64,000 nucleotides of DNA. It comes from Bacteroidota bacterium. GTDB taxonomy: Bacteria > Bacteroidota > Bacteroidia > Flavobacteriales > Flavobacteriaceae. The translations under genes and the position numbers were made by a program. The DNA lies in assembly GCA_029557895.1 (NCBI GenBank), contig JAKQHT010000014.1:29137-93136 (forward strand), given 5' to 3'. The notes under the pieces are model-generated. The model saw only the letters and a program-made list of their open reading frames with translations, was not told where the DNA came from and ran no database searches. Below, piece by piece: positions 9,059 through 18,905 of the stretch; position 1 is the first letter of the stretch; every line of letters begins with the position of its first letter.

Positions 9059-9799
9059 TTAGTTAATTTCTGGCAGTAAAGCCAATTCAGCCTTCGCAAA
9101 AAGACGATTTTGTACCTTGCTGTCCTGTGTAATAATTCCATCTTTCAGGACAATGGTTCGTTTACTAAACTGGGCAATATCGGGCTCGTGGGTTACAAAT
9201 CCAATGGTGATGCCGTTATCATTCAACTCCTGGAAAATTTCCATCACCTCATAGGAAGTGCGGGTATCCAGATTACCGGTGGCTTCGTCAGCAAGTATAA
9301 TTACCGGATTGTTTACCAGCGATCGGGCAATGGCCACACGCTGCTGCTGACCACCGGAAAGCTGACTGGGCACATGTTTCATCCTGCTTTCCAGGCCTAC
9401 ACGTTTTAGGGCTTCTGCAGCTCGGTGTCTTCTTTCTTCCGCAGACACTTTCGGATTGTACAATAATGGCAGTTCTACATTTTCGATTGCTGTGGTTCGT
9501 GCCAACAGGTTATAAGATTGAAAAATGAAACCTATTTTTTGATTTCTAATTCCGGCCAATTCCTTTTTTGAAAGACTGTTTACATTAATTCCGTCCAATA
9601 AATAATCGCCCTCTGATGGTTTGTCCAAACAACCCAATATATTTAGCAGGGTGGATTTTCCCGAACCGCTTGACCCCATGATGGTAACAAAATCACCCGG
9701 CAATATTTCCAGACTCACACCCCGAAGGGCATGCACGATTTCATCGCCCATCTTGAAGTTTCTGTGGAGATCTTTTATTTCAATAATTGCATTTTTCAT
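9059..9799 (-). CDS. MacB/LolD-type ABC transporter ATP-binding protein
   Basis: A 246-residue ATPase that powers the neighbouring permease. Walker A (GSSGSGKSTLLN, about 42-53), Q-loop (IFQSYNLL), ABC signature (LSGGQQQRVAIARSL), Walker B with catalytic Glu (VIILADEATGNLD) and the H-loop His (FVTHEPD) are all intact, so it is expected to be active. The family member is recognised by the ATGNLDT extension after Walker B and the short length, typical of macrolide-export/lipoprotein-release ATPases. Gene order adaptor, ATPase, permease with gaps of 11-12 bases shows one operon. Confidence 0.94.
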   Translation of the reverse strand: MKNAIIEIKDLHRNFKMGDEIVHALRGVSLEILPGDFVTIMGSSGSGKSTLLNILGCLDKPSEGDYLLDGINVNSLSKKELAGIRNQKIGFIFQSYNLLARTTAIENVELPLLYNPKVSAEERRHRAAEALKRVGLESRMKHVPSQLSGGQQQRVAIARSLVNNPVIILADEATGNLDTRTSYEVMEIFQELNDNGITIGFVTHEPDIAQFSKRTIVLKDGIITQDSKVQNRLFAKAELALLPEIN

Positions 9800-9810
9800 G
9801 ATTTCAAAAT

Positions 9811-11040
9811 TTATTGTGCACTGGCTTTTTTGTTTTCTCTTTTTGGTGGTGTAGGCATAAAAGGACTGCTTCCGTTTGAATCACTATTCGATGCATTCGC
9901 TACAACTCCACTTTCCATACTCAACACTACCTGGTCGCCTTGCTTTAAGCCATCGGTTACTTCTACCTGAATACCATTGCTTGTTCCCGTGGTTATTTCT
10001 TTCTCGATCAAGCTACCATCGCTTTCCTTCAACCAAACGACTTTTTTTCCGGTTCGGTTGGTCGATGGTTCTGGTATATTTTTGGTTATTTTGTTTTGTG
10101 AATAATAGAGGCTCAACAATTCCATATCGGGGACAAAATTCAATGCCTGTTGTTCAACCGCCAGTACATCATTGCGTTCCAAGGTATAAATAGTGACGGT
10201 GGCAGTTAGTCCAGGTTTTAACTTTTTATCAGGATTATCTGCATCTATAATAACAGTGTAGGTAACGACATTTGAAGTTGTCGTAGCACCAAGCCTTACC
10301 TGTCTCACTTTTCCCGAAAACTGTTCTTCCGGATAGGCATCTACGGTAAACGAAACGCGTTGTCCCTCTTTTACTTCACCTATATCTGCTTCATCCACGT
10401 CGGCCTCGACCTGCATCTTATTGATGTCTTTGGCAATGGTAAATAAAGTGGGCGTACTCATGGAAGCAGCTACTGTTTGACCTTCTTCCACTTCCTTTGT
10501 AATAACAATCCCATCGATTGGCGAATAAATACTAGCATAACCTAAATTTGATTTTGCTTGAGTGAGTGCCGTTCTGCGCTGTGCTACAGTGGCGGCCGCA
10601 TTGTTTTTCTGATAAGTGGCTTGTTCATAATCGGCTTTGCTAATGACACCTGCATCGTACATGTTTTGCTGCCTTGTAAAATTTAGTTGGTAATATTGAT
10701 GTTCATTCAGTGCGGCATTGTATGCTGCCTCTGCATTCTCAACGGATTGCAGCAAGGTCGTTTTATCGAGTTCGGCCAAAAGCTGTCCTTTTTTTACTTC
10801 ACTGTTGTAGTCCACATAGATTTTGCTGACCAATCCGGATACTTGGGTACCTACTTCTACCTCATCAACAGGAGTCACTGTACCAGTAGCCGTTACGGAT
10901 GTTACAATAGAAGTTGGTTGAACTTCTGTGGTTTGCAAACCAATCACCTTTGCCTGACCATTGCCAAGCAATAGAAATGCAGTATAGGTTATGATAATTA
11001 CTGCCACTGCTATTAAAGAATATTTAAAATACTTGTTCAT
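9811..11040 (-). CDS. Periplasmic adaptor, MacA/HlyD family
   Basis: A 409-residue membrane-fusion protein joining the MacB-like permease to the TolC channel. It has an N-terminal anchor helix (residues 6-27), a barrel-sandwich (lipoyl-like) half starting at VTATGTVTPVDEVEVGTQVSG, a long alpha-helical hairpin (about 90-165, rich in Ala, Gln, Tyr), the second lipoyl half (YSPIDGIVITKEVEEGQTV) and beta-barrel plus membrane-proximal domains. A low-complexity Ser/Asn/Lys tail closes the protein. It follows tolC by 30 bases and precedes the ATPase gene by 11 bases. Substrate is unknown. Confidence 0.92.
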   Translation of the reverse strand: MNKYFKYSLIAVAVIIITYTAFLLLGNGQAKVIGLQTTEVQPTSIVTSVTATGTVTPVDEVEVGTQVSGLVSKIYVDYNSEVKKGQLLAELDKTTLLQSVENAEAAYNAALNEHQYYQLNFTRQQNMYDAGVISKADYEQATYQKNNAAATVAQRRTALTQAKSNLGYASIYSPIDGIVITKEVEEGQTVAASMSTPTLFTIAKDINKMQVEADVDEADIGEVKEGQRVSFTVDAYPEEQFSGKVRQVRLGATTTSNVVTYTVIIDADNPDKKLKPGLTATVTIYTLERNDVLAVEQQALNFVPDMELLSLYYSQNKITKNIPEPSTNRTGKKVVWLKESDGSLIEKEITTGTSNGIQVEVTDGLKQGDQVVLSMESGVVANASNSDSNGSSPFMPTPPKRENKKASAQ

Positions 11041-11070
11041 GATATTGATGATATTAATTGTTTATTTAGT

Positions 11071-12396
11071 TCAATAATTTTGATTGCCCTGATAAAAATT
11101 TAAAAGAGCAGTATATAATGCTGTGAGGTATTCTGTTTGCAATAAAGTTTGTTCTGCATTCAAGAAATTACTTCTGCTCACTGTGAGTTCTGTTGCGGTC
11201 AGACTTCCGTATTCAAATTTTTTGCGAGCCAGTTCATAAGATAATTCTGCATTATCTCGCGCCACTTTGGCTGATTCCTGTTGTGCTTGGTTGGCTATGG
11301 CGTTTTGCCATGCTGTTTCTATATTGGAATAAAGTGATTTGCCTACGGCAATCTTGTCCAATTTATTTTGTTCTATTTCTATTTTAGTCAATGCAACATT
11401 GGTTTTGTTCTGATTCTTGGAGAAAATAGGGATGCTTAATGTCAGGCCTGCCTGTGGACTGAAATTATTGCGCAATTGCGTGTTGTAGCTGTAATCCAGT
11501 GAGTTTGTATATCCGCTACTCAATCCCGCACTCAATGAAAGCGTAGGTTTGTAGCCTGCTTTGGATATCGATAGTTCTTTTTCCAAGATTTCACCCTGTA
11601 CATCATATAATTTCAGGTCGGGCAAAAAGTTGGTTACTGCTTCAAATACAGTCTGTTTGTCCGGAATCACGGATTGCATCTCTGAAAGTGCCACGGGTTG
11701 AATCTGAAAATCCACATCAGGATCCAGTTCCAGCAATTGCTTTAGTTTCAATACTTGTTGATCGTATTGGTTTTTAGCACTAATGACGGCATATTGTGCC
11801 GCGGCGAACTGGGTTTTCAGATCGGCCAATTCCAATTGTGCGATGGCACCATTGTTATATTTAATTTGTGCCTGTTGCATTTCCTCTTCGGCGGTTTCCA
11901 GTGCATTTTGGGCAATGGTAATACCTTCGGCATAATAGAGCGATTGGAGGTAGTTCTGAATAACGTCCAGCACGATATTGTTTTCTGCTTGTTGTTGATA
12001 CAGTTCACTCTGGTTCACCAGCAATTCGTTTTGTTCAATTTGCAGGTTGAGTTTATTGCCTTGATAGAGTGTTATCTGACTTGAAACACCGTAACTGTTT
12101 GAAATAATGGATTGATTGATAAAGTTGCTGGTAATTGGGTCAATCGAATTGCCATTGGAAAAATTAAGTCCAGCCGACGCGGATACCGATGGCAATCTGT
12201 TGTATTTCTGTTGCGAAAGGTTTGCCTCACTTGTCTGTTGGTCCAACACTGTTTTCTTCACTTGGATGTTATTGTCCAGAGCATAGTTGATACTTTCCCG
12301 AAGACTCCACATTACCGATCCCTTTATGGGTTCTGTATCTTGTGCTTTTGCGTAGATACTACTCATTAGCATTAGTGTGATGATTAAGTTTTTCAT
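11071..12396 (-). CDS. TolC-family outer membrane efflux protein
   Basis: A 441-residue outer-membrane channel for the tripartite pump encoded by the next three genes. The start ATG 12396 gives a clean signal peptide (MKNLIITLMLMSSIYAKAQ); the frame runs 96 bases further upstream but without a plausible leader. The mature protein has two internally similar halves, each with long Gln/Ala/Asn-rich helices typical of the TolC barrel-tunnel (for example LQSLYYAEGITIAQNALETA and YELARKKFEYGSLTATEL). It is the first gene of the minus-strand unit tolC-macA-ATPase-permease-kinase-regulator. Confidence 0.92.
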   Translation of the reverse strand: MKNLIITLMLMSSIYAKAQDTEPIKGSVMWSLRESINYALDNNIQVKKTVLDQQTSEANLSQQKYNRLPSVSASAGLNFSNGNSIDPITSNFINQSIISNSYGVSSQITLYQGNKLNLQIEQNELLVNQSELYQQQAENNIVLDVIQNYLQSLYYAEGITIAQNALETAEEEMQQAQIKYNNGAIAQLELADLKTQFAAAQYAVISAKNQYDQQVLKLKQLLELDPDVDFQIQPVALSEMQSVIPDKQTVFEAVTNFLPDLKLYDVQGEILEKELSISKAGYKPTLSLSAGLSSGYTNSLDYSYNTQLRNNFSPQAGLTLSIPIFSKNQNKTNVALTKIEIEQNKLDKIAVGKSLYSNIETAWQNAIANQAQQESAKVARDNAELSYELARKKFEYGSLTATELTVSRSNFLNAEQTLLQTEYLTALYTALLNFYQGNQNY

Positions 12397-12697
12397 GTCG
12401 ATTTCAATTTTATACACTGCAAAGTTTGATGAAATTGTTAGCCCTATAAAACCAAATGGAAGTTCAATGGCATTTTCAAGACGAAACACCATTTTTTATA
12501 GATGAAAAAAAATAGTCCTTAATGAGGCTATGAAAAGCGCTTATGCACTGTTTGACACGTATTTACATTCAAAAATGGATTCGTCGATATAATTCAGAGT
12601 TTAAGCGATGCAATATCTGGAAATGTCTATTTTGTTTCGTATTAAAGATTAATAACAACTTACTTTGTGTGTATAATAACCTCAAAATCAAAAAAAG

Positions 12698-13132
12698 ATG
12701 AAAACTTTAAGTATTCTAACAAAAGACTGGAAAGGAGGCAATGATATTGGCTTATTCCTATTGCGTTTCGTGGCCGGTATAGCACTAATGTACGGGCATG
12801 GATTTGAGAAACTTTCTGTCATTCTCTCCGGACAGGAAATTAATTTTATGGACCCTATTGGTATCGGAGCAGTGCCTTCCTATTATTTAGCAGGATTTGC
12901 TGAAGGTATTTGTACTATTTTCGTGGTAGGCGGATTGTTTTCAAGATTTGCCACTGCCATATTATCTGGTAATTTTATCGTTGTATTGTTTTTCCATCTA
13001 ACGGCAGGTCACGGATTTGACACTTTGGAATTGGTATTCTTTTATTTGGTATCCTTTATTGTGCTAACCCTTACCGGCCCTGGGAAAATCTCATTGGACC
13101 ATTGGTTGCTTAAAAGAAGTAAATTTTCATAG
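12698..13132 (+). CDS. DoxX-family membrane protein
   Basis: A 144-residue protein with four predicted membrane helices and the DoxX signature near the N-terminus (LFLLRFVAGIALMYGHGFEKL). The family includes subunits of oxidoreductases and many uncharacterised stress proteins, so no reaction can be assigned. It is divergent from tolC, 301 bases away, and is followed by a strong bidirectional terminator. A second, more diverged DoxX protein is encoded at 41416-41787. Confidence 0.8.
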   Translation: MKTLSILTKDWKGGNDIGLFLLRFVAGIALMYGHGFEKLSVILSGQEINFMDPIGIGAVPSYYLAGFAEGICTIFVVGGLFSRFATAILSGNFIVVLFFHLTAGHGFDTLELVFFYLVSFIVLTLTGPGKISLDHWLLKRSKFS

Positions 13133-13190
13133 CAAGCACGTGTAGTTTCGCAACTTTCCATAAGAGTTAGCGTAACTTCCGGATATCATT

Positions 13191-13229
13191 AAAAAAGCGA
13201 TTACATTGAACTGTAATCGCTTTTTTTTT
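13191..13229. terminator. Strong bidirectional intrinsic terminator
   Basis: The perfect 9-bp stem GCGATTACA / TGTAATCGC (13197-13205 and 13212-13220) with a 6-base loop is flanked by A6 on the left and T9 on the right. It can stop both the rightward doxX transcript and the leftward sialidase transcript, which end on either side. Confidence 0.85.
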
Positions 13230-13326
13230 CGGATTGGTGCTTTCGGTTTGTTCTTTTATCTTTTCTTTCAATTTATACTAAAAGTGAAGGAGCATCCTTC
13301 ACGCAGTAAACCCGTTTTAATAGCAC

Positions 13327-14928
13327 TTATTTTTTTGGCTTTTTATAAATATCGTTTCCGTCGGTCAGCCAATCCAAACTAAAATTCAGGAAGTACATTT
13401 TATAGGGTACACTTTCATCCTCTTCAACATAAACACCTATGGTGCCATCGTGCAGAATGGTAATGGAAGAGTAGGCCGATTCTCCTTTACAGATTGTTTT
13501 CTTTACTGGCCAGCTCGTCCCTTCGTCATAGCTTACCCACATGGTAACATTCGTTCGGTTTTTGGCATTGGGCAAGGTGTGTAAAATCCTGTTTTTATCG
13601 TACCCATCCAGTGTGGAAGTATATCTTATTATATCGGCATCACAGGCATTGCCCCAAATCTCTGTCCATGATTTTTTTTCTCCCCAGGTCTGGCCTCGAT
13701 CGGTAGATTTTGCCCAAAGCCGGTTTCCGGTAGTCCGGCTGCTCAATAATATGGTTCCGTCATTCAGTTCGACCGCTTTGGCTTCATCGCCTCCATCCAT
13801 CGCTTTTTCAGATACTTTCCAAGTTTCCCCTTCGTCATCCGAATAAGCGATATAATTGTTGAGTTTGTGATTTTCCAATGATTCCCTGACCACCATAACC
13901 ACCATAATGCGACCGTCGCGAAGCGTTAGACCTTGCCCGGAACTAAAAAATGAAGCTTGCCAAGTTTTACGAACAGAATCGTCGCAATGAGCTCCATACA
14001 ATTGATTGGTAATCTCTCTGGGAGCCGACCATGTTTTTCCATTGTCGGTGCTTACACTCATAAAATGACCTTGGGGAATTTCGGAAGTCGAATTCCATAA
14101 ACCAACGCCTCCCACAAAAAGCGCAATCAGTTTTCCCGAATTGGTCTTGATTATATTCACATCGCCAAAACCTTTGTTTCTACCTTTTCCCTGTGCTACC
14201 GTAACAGGCTCTGACCATGTTTTACCGTTATCGGTGCTTCTTTGTGTGATAACATCAATATCTTCCGGCAAGTCCACACTGTTGAACTTTCTTTTATCCG
14301 TAAGAATGACCAGAGCGTCATCGTCGGCTGTGATAATTGCCGGGATACGATAATTTTTTGAACCATAATCGCCAGGGGCAAGTACCAAAACCCGCTTCAA
14401 AAGCACCTCGCGACTTCCATCAGGATTACCATTTGCAAGTGTAAAATCCTGATTATTAATCTTTATTGAAAGTAAAGAAGCATCAATTTTATGACCTTCG
14501 TTTGCTTTTTCCGACACATCGACCGCTATCCAAATATGATTAACTCCCTGTTCAAGTGTTCCATTGGTCTTTGCCTTGATGATTCCTTTCGAAGCCCTGG
14601 ATGTTGCCAGCAATTCACCGGAAGGATTTCTGGGGTCAAAGCTATCCGAGTTTCCGGTATTGTAAATCTTGATGGCCTTAATGTCTTTTACATTCGTTGT
14701 TCCCTCAAGGTTTAATCTAATTTCTGAAACAGTCATGTGGCCTTCGCCCTGGATGGTGACGACCGCGTGAAGAATGGGTTCATTTTTATTGCCCTTGCCC
14801 GTATAATTATCATCTTGAAAGACTTGGACAGAATCTATCTTTACAAAAGAATCAATGCTTTTTGTTTGTGCTGTTGCCCAAGTTAAATTTAGGTAAACCA
14901 GTATTAAAGTGAAGATTTGCTTTTTCAT
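13327..14928 (-). CDS. Secreted exo-alpha-sialidase (neuraminidase), BNR repeat
   Basis: A 533-residue secreted glycosidase that should release terminal sialic acids from glycoconjugates. ATG 14928 gives a signal peptide (MKKQIFTLILVYLNLTWATA). An N-terminal domain (about 25-180) resembles the BNR-associated N-terminal domain of Bacteroides NanH-type enzymes. The catalytic propeller opens with YRIPAI (about 193-198), which carries the first Arg of the arginine triad, followed by Asp of TDKRKF. Five Asp-box motifs of the S-x-D-x-G-x-x-W type are visible (STDNGKTW twice, SDDEGETW, STDRGQTW, SYDEGTSW). The expected Glu and Tyr lie in the C-terminal third (GESAYSS region). No sialic-acid catabolic or transport genes are adjacent, suggesting scavenging or host-glycan trimming as a solitary activity. 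Confidence 0.9.
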   Translation of the reverse strand: MKKQIFTLILVYLNLTWATAQTKSIDSFVKIDSVQVFQDDNYTGKGNKNEPILHAVVTIQGEGHMTVSEIRLNLEGTTNVKDIKAIKIYNTGNSDSFDPRNPSGELLATSRASKGIIKAKTNGTLEQGVNHIWIAVDVSEKANEGHKIDASLLSIKINNQDFTLANGNPDGSREVLLKRVLVLAPGDYGSKNYRIPAIITADDDALVILTDKRKFNSVDLPEDIDVITQRSTDNGKTWSEPVTVAQGKGRNKGFGDVNIIKTNSGKLIALFVGGVGLWNSTSEIPQGHFMSVSTDNGKTWSAPREITNQLYGAHCDDSVRKTWQASFFSSGQGLTLRDGRIMVVMVVRESLENHKLNNYIAYSDDEGETWKVSEKAMDGGDEAKAVELNDGTILLSSRTTGNRLWAKSTDRGQTWGEKKSWTEIWGNACDADIIRYTSTLDGYDKNRILHTLPNAKNRTNVTMWVSYDEGTSWPVKKTICKGESAYSSITILHDGTIGVYVEEDESVPYKMYFLNFSLDWLTDGNDIYKKPKK

Positions 14929-15145
14929 CTGAATATCTGTTTTTTGGGATATAAATTCCGATTTTAAAATTATTTGCAAAAACCGAGTAAAATAAAAAGG
15001 AATTTACAAAAAAATGTAAAAAGTTGATTGTCCGTTGTGAAGGAAAAATTATAGCGATAAGCGAACCTATCAATATAAATATTGTCCTTCGGAGATTGAA
15101 CGAAATAAATAAAAGCTTCCTCAATAACCGCTCAATCCTAACCTA

Positions 15146-17572
15146 TCAACGCAATACCGCTCCAAGTTCTTTCTCAAAGTTGGTCTTCAATCGTTCCATT
15201 ACCTTGTCTATTTTGCTGTCGGTCAGGGTGCTTTGTTCGTCTTGGAGTATGAAGCTCACGGCGTAACTTTTTTTGCCGTTCGGAAGGTTTTTACCTTGAT
15301 ATACATCAAAAAGGTCAACATCTTTTAGGAGCTTTCGCTCGGTTTGCATGGCGATGTTGTCTATTTGCTCAAAGGTAATATGCTCATCGAGGAGTAAAGC
15401 AAAGTCGCGACGCACTTCGGGATATTTTGGAACTTCCCTGAACTTGATTTTCTGGTTTTTGGCGTTCAACAGGATTTTGTCCCAATCAAAATCAGCAAAA
15501 AGTACTTCTTGTTCAATCCCAAAGTGTTTAAGGATTTTTTTCTGTACCAACCCCATCTGTACCAATCGATCATTGCCAACCGAAACCGTCAAACCTTCGC
15601 TGAAAAGATCGCTTTCAATTGGCGAAACACTGCGTTTTTGCAATCCCAAACGTTCCAAAACGGATAGGGCGGTGCCTTTTAGAAAGAAAAAACTGCTGGG
15701 TTGGGACAAAGTGTTCCAACGCTGTTTCGCCTTGTTGCCCGTAACAAATAATGACAGGTGTTTATGTTCTGCTTTGTTGCCGTTATAATCGTGATAGGTT
15801 TTGCCAAATTCAAACAGTTTCAGGTCATAATTCTGCCTGTTGAGGTTTCTTGAAATACTTTCGAGACCGGAAAACAGCATGCTTTGGCGCATCACTCCCA
15901 AATCGCTGCTCAAAGGGTTTAGCATGGCTACGTTGTGCGCTTCTTTCAGTTGGGTACTGAATTGCAAATAGTTGGCAGTGGTCAAGGAGTTGGACATCAT
16001 CTCAAAAAAGCCCTGTGATACCAATTGGCCTGCGATGACATTCTGAAGTTTATGGTCGTCAAACCGTGATGTATTGGATATGCTCGCGTTGAGTTTTTCG
16101 GTTGTCTTTACATTGTTATAGCCATATACCCGCAGGATTTCTTCAATGACATCGACCTCACGGGTCACATCGTTTCTGTAGGGCGGGACCATAAGTCCCA
16201 GACTGGTTTCTGTCACACTGTTGATTTTAATGTCCAATGACATGAGGATTCGTTTGATGACCTCGCGGGGAAGTGCTTCGCCAATCAGCCTTTGGGCATT
16301 GTCAAAATTCAAACGCACTTGGGCGTCCTCTATTTTTTTCGGATAGATGTCTATGACATCGCACGAAATTTCGCCGCCTGCGATTTCCGTGACCAACAAG
16401 GCCGCTCGCTTGAGGGCGTACTCTGTGATATTGGGGTCAATGCCACGTTCAAACCTAAAGGAAGCATCGGTACTGAAACCGTGCCTTTTGGCAGTTTTTC
16501 TGATGCTCACAGGATTAAAGTATGCACTTTCGATAAAAATGTTCCTTGTTTCTTTTGTGACTCCGGATTCCAGGCCTCCCATCACCCCGGCGATGCCAAT
16601 TGGTTTTTCAGAATCGCAAATCATGAGGTCTTCTTCGTGGAGTTCTACGGTGCTTCCGTCAAGTACGGTAAACTTTGTGCCTTTTGGCAATGTTTTGACC
16701 ACCACTTTGTTGCCGCTTATTTTTGAGGCATCAAAAGCATGCAGGGGTTGGCCGAGCTCGTGGAGTACGTAATTGGTAATGTCAACGACGTTGTTTTTTG
16801 GTGTTAAGCCGATGGCCTTCAGTCTGTTTTGGAGCCATATGGGCGATTCTGCCACTTTAATGCCCGAAACCGTTACGCCACAATAACGGGGTGCCAAATC
16901 TTTGTTGGCAATCTCCACGTCTATTTTCAACATTCGGCTGTCTATATGGAACGCACTTACCGATGGTGTAATGAGTTCTGGGTTTATTTCTCTTTGTATC
17001 AATCCGGTGCGAAGGTCTCGGGCAGTCCCTAAATGGCTCATGGCATCGGCGCGGTTTGGTGTCAGTCCAATTTCAAACACTTCATCATTCTCTATTTCAA
17101 ACACTTTTGAAACCGGTGTTCCTACTGGCAAATTTTCATCAAGCAACATAATGCCTTCGTGCGAAGTGCCAAGGCCAAGTTCATCTTCTGCGCATAGCAT
17201 GCCGTGGCTGTCCTCGCCTCGTATTTTTCCATTTTTTATGGTCCAGGCTTCGCCTTCGGCAGTATATAATGTCGTGCCAACGGTAGCCACAGCCACTTTT
17301 TGCCCGACGGCCACATTGGGAGCGCCACAAACAATTTGGAGCGCCGCGCCAGAACCTACATTGACCGTCGTAACTTTGAGCCGGTCCGCATTGGGATGCT
17401 GTTCACAGGTCAAAACTTCCCCTACCACAACGCCTTGCAATCCGCCTTTTACAGATTGGTACTTTGTGATGCCTTCCACCTCAAGGCCCAGATCTGTAAG
17501 GAGTTCTGCTGTTTTTTCTGCAGGCCAATTAATGTTGACGAACTGTTTGAGCCAATTATATGATATTTTCAT
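15146..17572 (-). CDS. pheT: Phenylalanine-tRNA ligase beta subunit
   Basis: The beta subunit of the alpha2-beta2 phenylalanyl-tRNA synthetase. At 808 residues it has full bacterial length with all modules: tRNA-binding EMAP-like domain (about 40-150, HPNADRLKVTTVNVG and IVCGAPNV), B3/B4 editing domain (about 215-390), B5 domain (about 405-475), the catalytic-like core (about 490-700) and a C-terminal FDX-ACB anticodon-binding domain beginning at FREVPKYPEVRRDFALL. The start MKISYNWLKQFVN is the invariant bacterial N-terminus. pheS is not adjacent, which is common in Bacteroidota. Confidence 0.97.
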   Translation of the reverse strand: MKISYNWLKQFVNINWPAEKTAELLTDLGLEVEGITKYQSVKGGLQGVVVGEVLTCEQHPNADRLKVTTVNVGSGAALQIVCGAPNVAVGQKVAVATVGTTLYTAEGEAWTIKNGKIRGEDSHGMLCAEDELGLGTSHEGIMLLDENLPVGTPVSKVFEIENDEVFEIGLTPNRADAMSHLGTARDLRTGLIQREINPELITPSVSAFHIDSRMLKIDVEIANKDLAPRYCGVTVSGIKVAESPIWLQNRLKAIGLTPKNNVVDITNYVLHELGQPLHAFDASKISGNKVVVKTLPKGTKFTVLDGSTVELHEEDLMICDSEKPIGIAGVMGGLESGVTKETRNIFIESAYFNPVSIRKTAKRHGFSTDASFRFERGIDPNITEYALKRAALLVTEIAGGEISCDVIDIYPKKIEDAQVRLNFDNAQRLIGEALPREVIKRILMSLDIKINSVTETSLGLMVPPYRNDVTREVDVIEEILRVYGYNNVKTTEKLNASISNTSRFDDHKLQNVIAGQLVSQGFFEMMSNSLTTANYLQFSTQLKEAHNVAMLNPLSSDLGVMRQSMLFSGLESISRNLNRQNYDLKLFEFGKTYHDYNGNKAEHKHLSLFVTGNKAKQRWNTLSQPSSFFFLKGTALSVLERLGLQKRSVSPIESDLFSEGLTVSVGNDRLVQMGLVQKKILKHFGIEQEVLFADFDWDKILLNAKNQKIKFREVPKYPEVRRDFALLLDEHITFEQIDNIAMQTERKLLKDVDLFDVYQGKNLPNGKKSYAVSFILQDEQSTLTDSKIDKVMERLKTNFEKELGAVLR

Positions 17573-17640
17573 GTTGTTAACAAAATAAGGGCGTAAAGAT
17601 AAGTGATAGGAAACAGGAATGAAAATGCTAAATATTTTTA

Positions 17641-17674
17641 TTTGTGCGATTTTTATTATTAATTTTTATTTTTG
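17641..17674 (+). promoter_or_regulatory. Likely Bacteroidota promoter for the TlpA-like gene
   Basis: TTTG (17641-17644), 22 bases, then TATTTTTG (17667-17674), matching TAnnTTTG. The start codon follows 19 bases after the -7 box. The spacer is 1-2 bases longer than typical. Confidence 0.45.
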
Positions 17675-17693
17675 AAGGCTATTAAATCAATAT

Positions 17694-18905
17694 ATGAGGC
17701 TAATTTTCTGTGTTTTTTTATTTTTTTTCGTGTTATCGTGCAATCACGATTATTTGGCTAAACCCATAAAATCAGGTATTTGGCGAGGCGAACTCGTCAT
17801 TTCTGAAACAGAGGTGTTGCCATTTAATTTTGAGGTAACTGCCAAGAGGGCAATTAAGATTTACAATGGTGAAGAGATTATTTTTGTTGATGATATGACC
17901 TACGGCAAAGATTCCGTGACCATTAGAATGCCGGTTTTTGAAAGTTATTTTGTGTTGAAATACGATGACACCTTGATATCTGGACATTACAACAATGACG
18001 GTCTCGGACGTTCCATACCCTTTGTGGCCAGATGGGGCGTTACACAACGTTTTGATGTTTCGCAAGACAATCCCTATCATGATATATCGGGACGGTGGGA
18101 AACGACTTTTGCCAAAGACGATGGAGCCGCCGCCGCTTTGGGAATTTTTTCCCAAAATGGAAATAAGGTTACGGGAACGTTCAGGTCAATAACTGGCGAT
18201 TACCGATTTTTGGAAGGTGTTGTGGATGGTGACCAACTGAAGCTTTCCGCTTTTGATGGTTCTCACGCTTATCTCTTTGTTGCTGCCGTGACCGATAGTA
18301 CGATGAGCGGTACTTTTTATTCCGGTAACCATTACACCGATACTTTTTCTGCTAAACGCAACGATGTCTATGAACTCCCCGAAGCCGACAGCCTTATGTT
18401 TTTAAAGCCCGGTTATGAAAACATATCGTTTTCGTTCCCGGACAGTAATGGCAATATGGTTTCGCTCGATGACGCACGTTTTCAGGGCAAAGTTACCATT
18501 GTGCAGATTATGGGTACATGGTGCCCGAATTGTCTGGACGAAAGCAGATATTTTTCGGATTTCTATAATGAAAACAATGACAAGGACATAGAATTTGTTG
18601 CTCTCGCTTTTGAATATGCCAATACCCCAGAAGCTGCATTTAAAAGTATTGATCGGCTTAAAAATGATGTTGGCATCAATTACCCGGTACTATTGGCACA
18701 GTACGGTACTACGGACAAGACCATTGCGCAAGAAAAGCTGCCGATGCTTAACCAACTGCTTTCGTTTCCGACAACCATTTATATTGACAAAACCGGAAAA
18801 GTACGCAAAATCCATACGGGTTTTAACGGTCCTGCAACCGGAGAAAAGTATGTGACATTCAAAAATGAATTTGAAAGTTTTGTAACGGAATTGCTTACAG
18901 AATAG
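17694..18905 (+). CDS. Thioredoxin-fold (TlpA/ResA-like) lipoprotein
   Basis: A 403-residue cell-envelope lipoprotein: signal peptide with lipobox ending FVLSCNHD (Cys 16). Residues 20-230 form a beta-rich region without a recognised family, seen in other Bacteroidota fused to thioredoxin folds. The C-terminal domain (about 245-400) is a redoxin of the TlpA/AhpC-TSA group, with the active site GTWCPNCLDE (Cys-x-x-Cys) and the cis-Pro loop FPTTIYIDKTGKV. The likely role is disulfide reduction in the periplasm. The gene ends immediately next to the convergent WG-repeat gene (18905/18906). Confidence 0.82.
   Translation: MRLIFCVFLFFFVLSCNHDYLAKPIKSGIWRGELVISETEVLPFNFEVTAKRAIKIYNGEEIIFVDDMTYGKDSVTIRMPVFESYFVLKYDDTLISGHYNNDGLGRSIPFVARWGVTQRFDVSQDNPYHDISGRWETTFAKDDGAAAALGIFSQNGNKVTGTFRSITGDYRFLEGVVDGDQLKLSAFDGSHAYLFVAAVTDSTMSGTFYSGNHYTDTFSAKRNDVYELPEADSLMFLKPGYENISFSFPDSNGNMVSLDDARFQGKVTIVQIMGTWCPNCLDESRYFSDFYNENNDKDIEFVALAFEYANTPEAAFKSIDRLKNDVGINYPVLLAQYGTTDKTIAQEKLPMLNQLLSFPTTIYIDKTGKVRKIHTGFNGPATGEKYVTFKNEFESFVTELLTE

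Noticed and set aside
16902..17588. Long plus-strand open frame of 228 codons
   Set aside because: It is antisense to pheT in a frame with Ser/Pro-biased composition and no family resemblance; it is a shadow of the pheT coding sequence.
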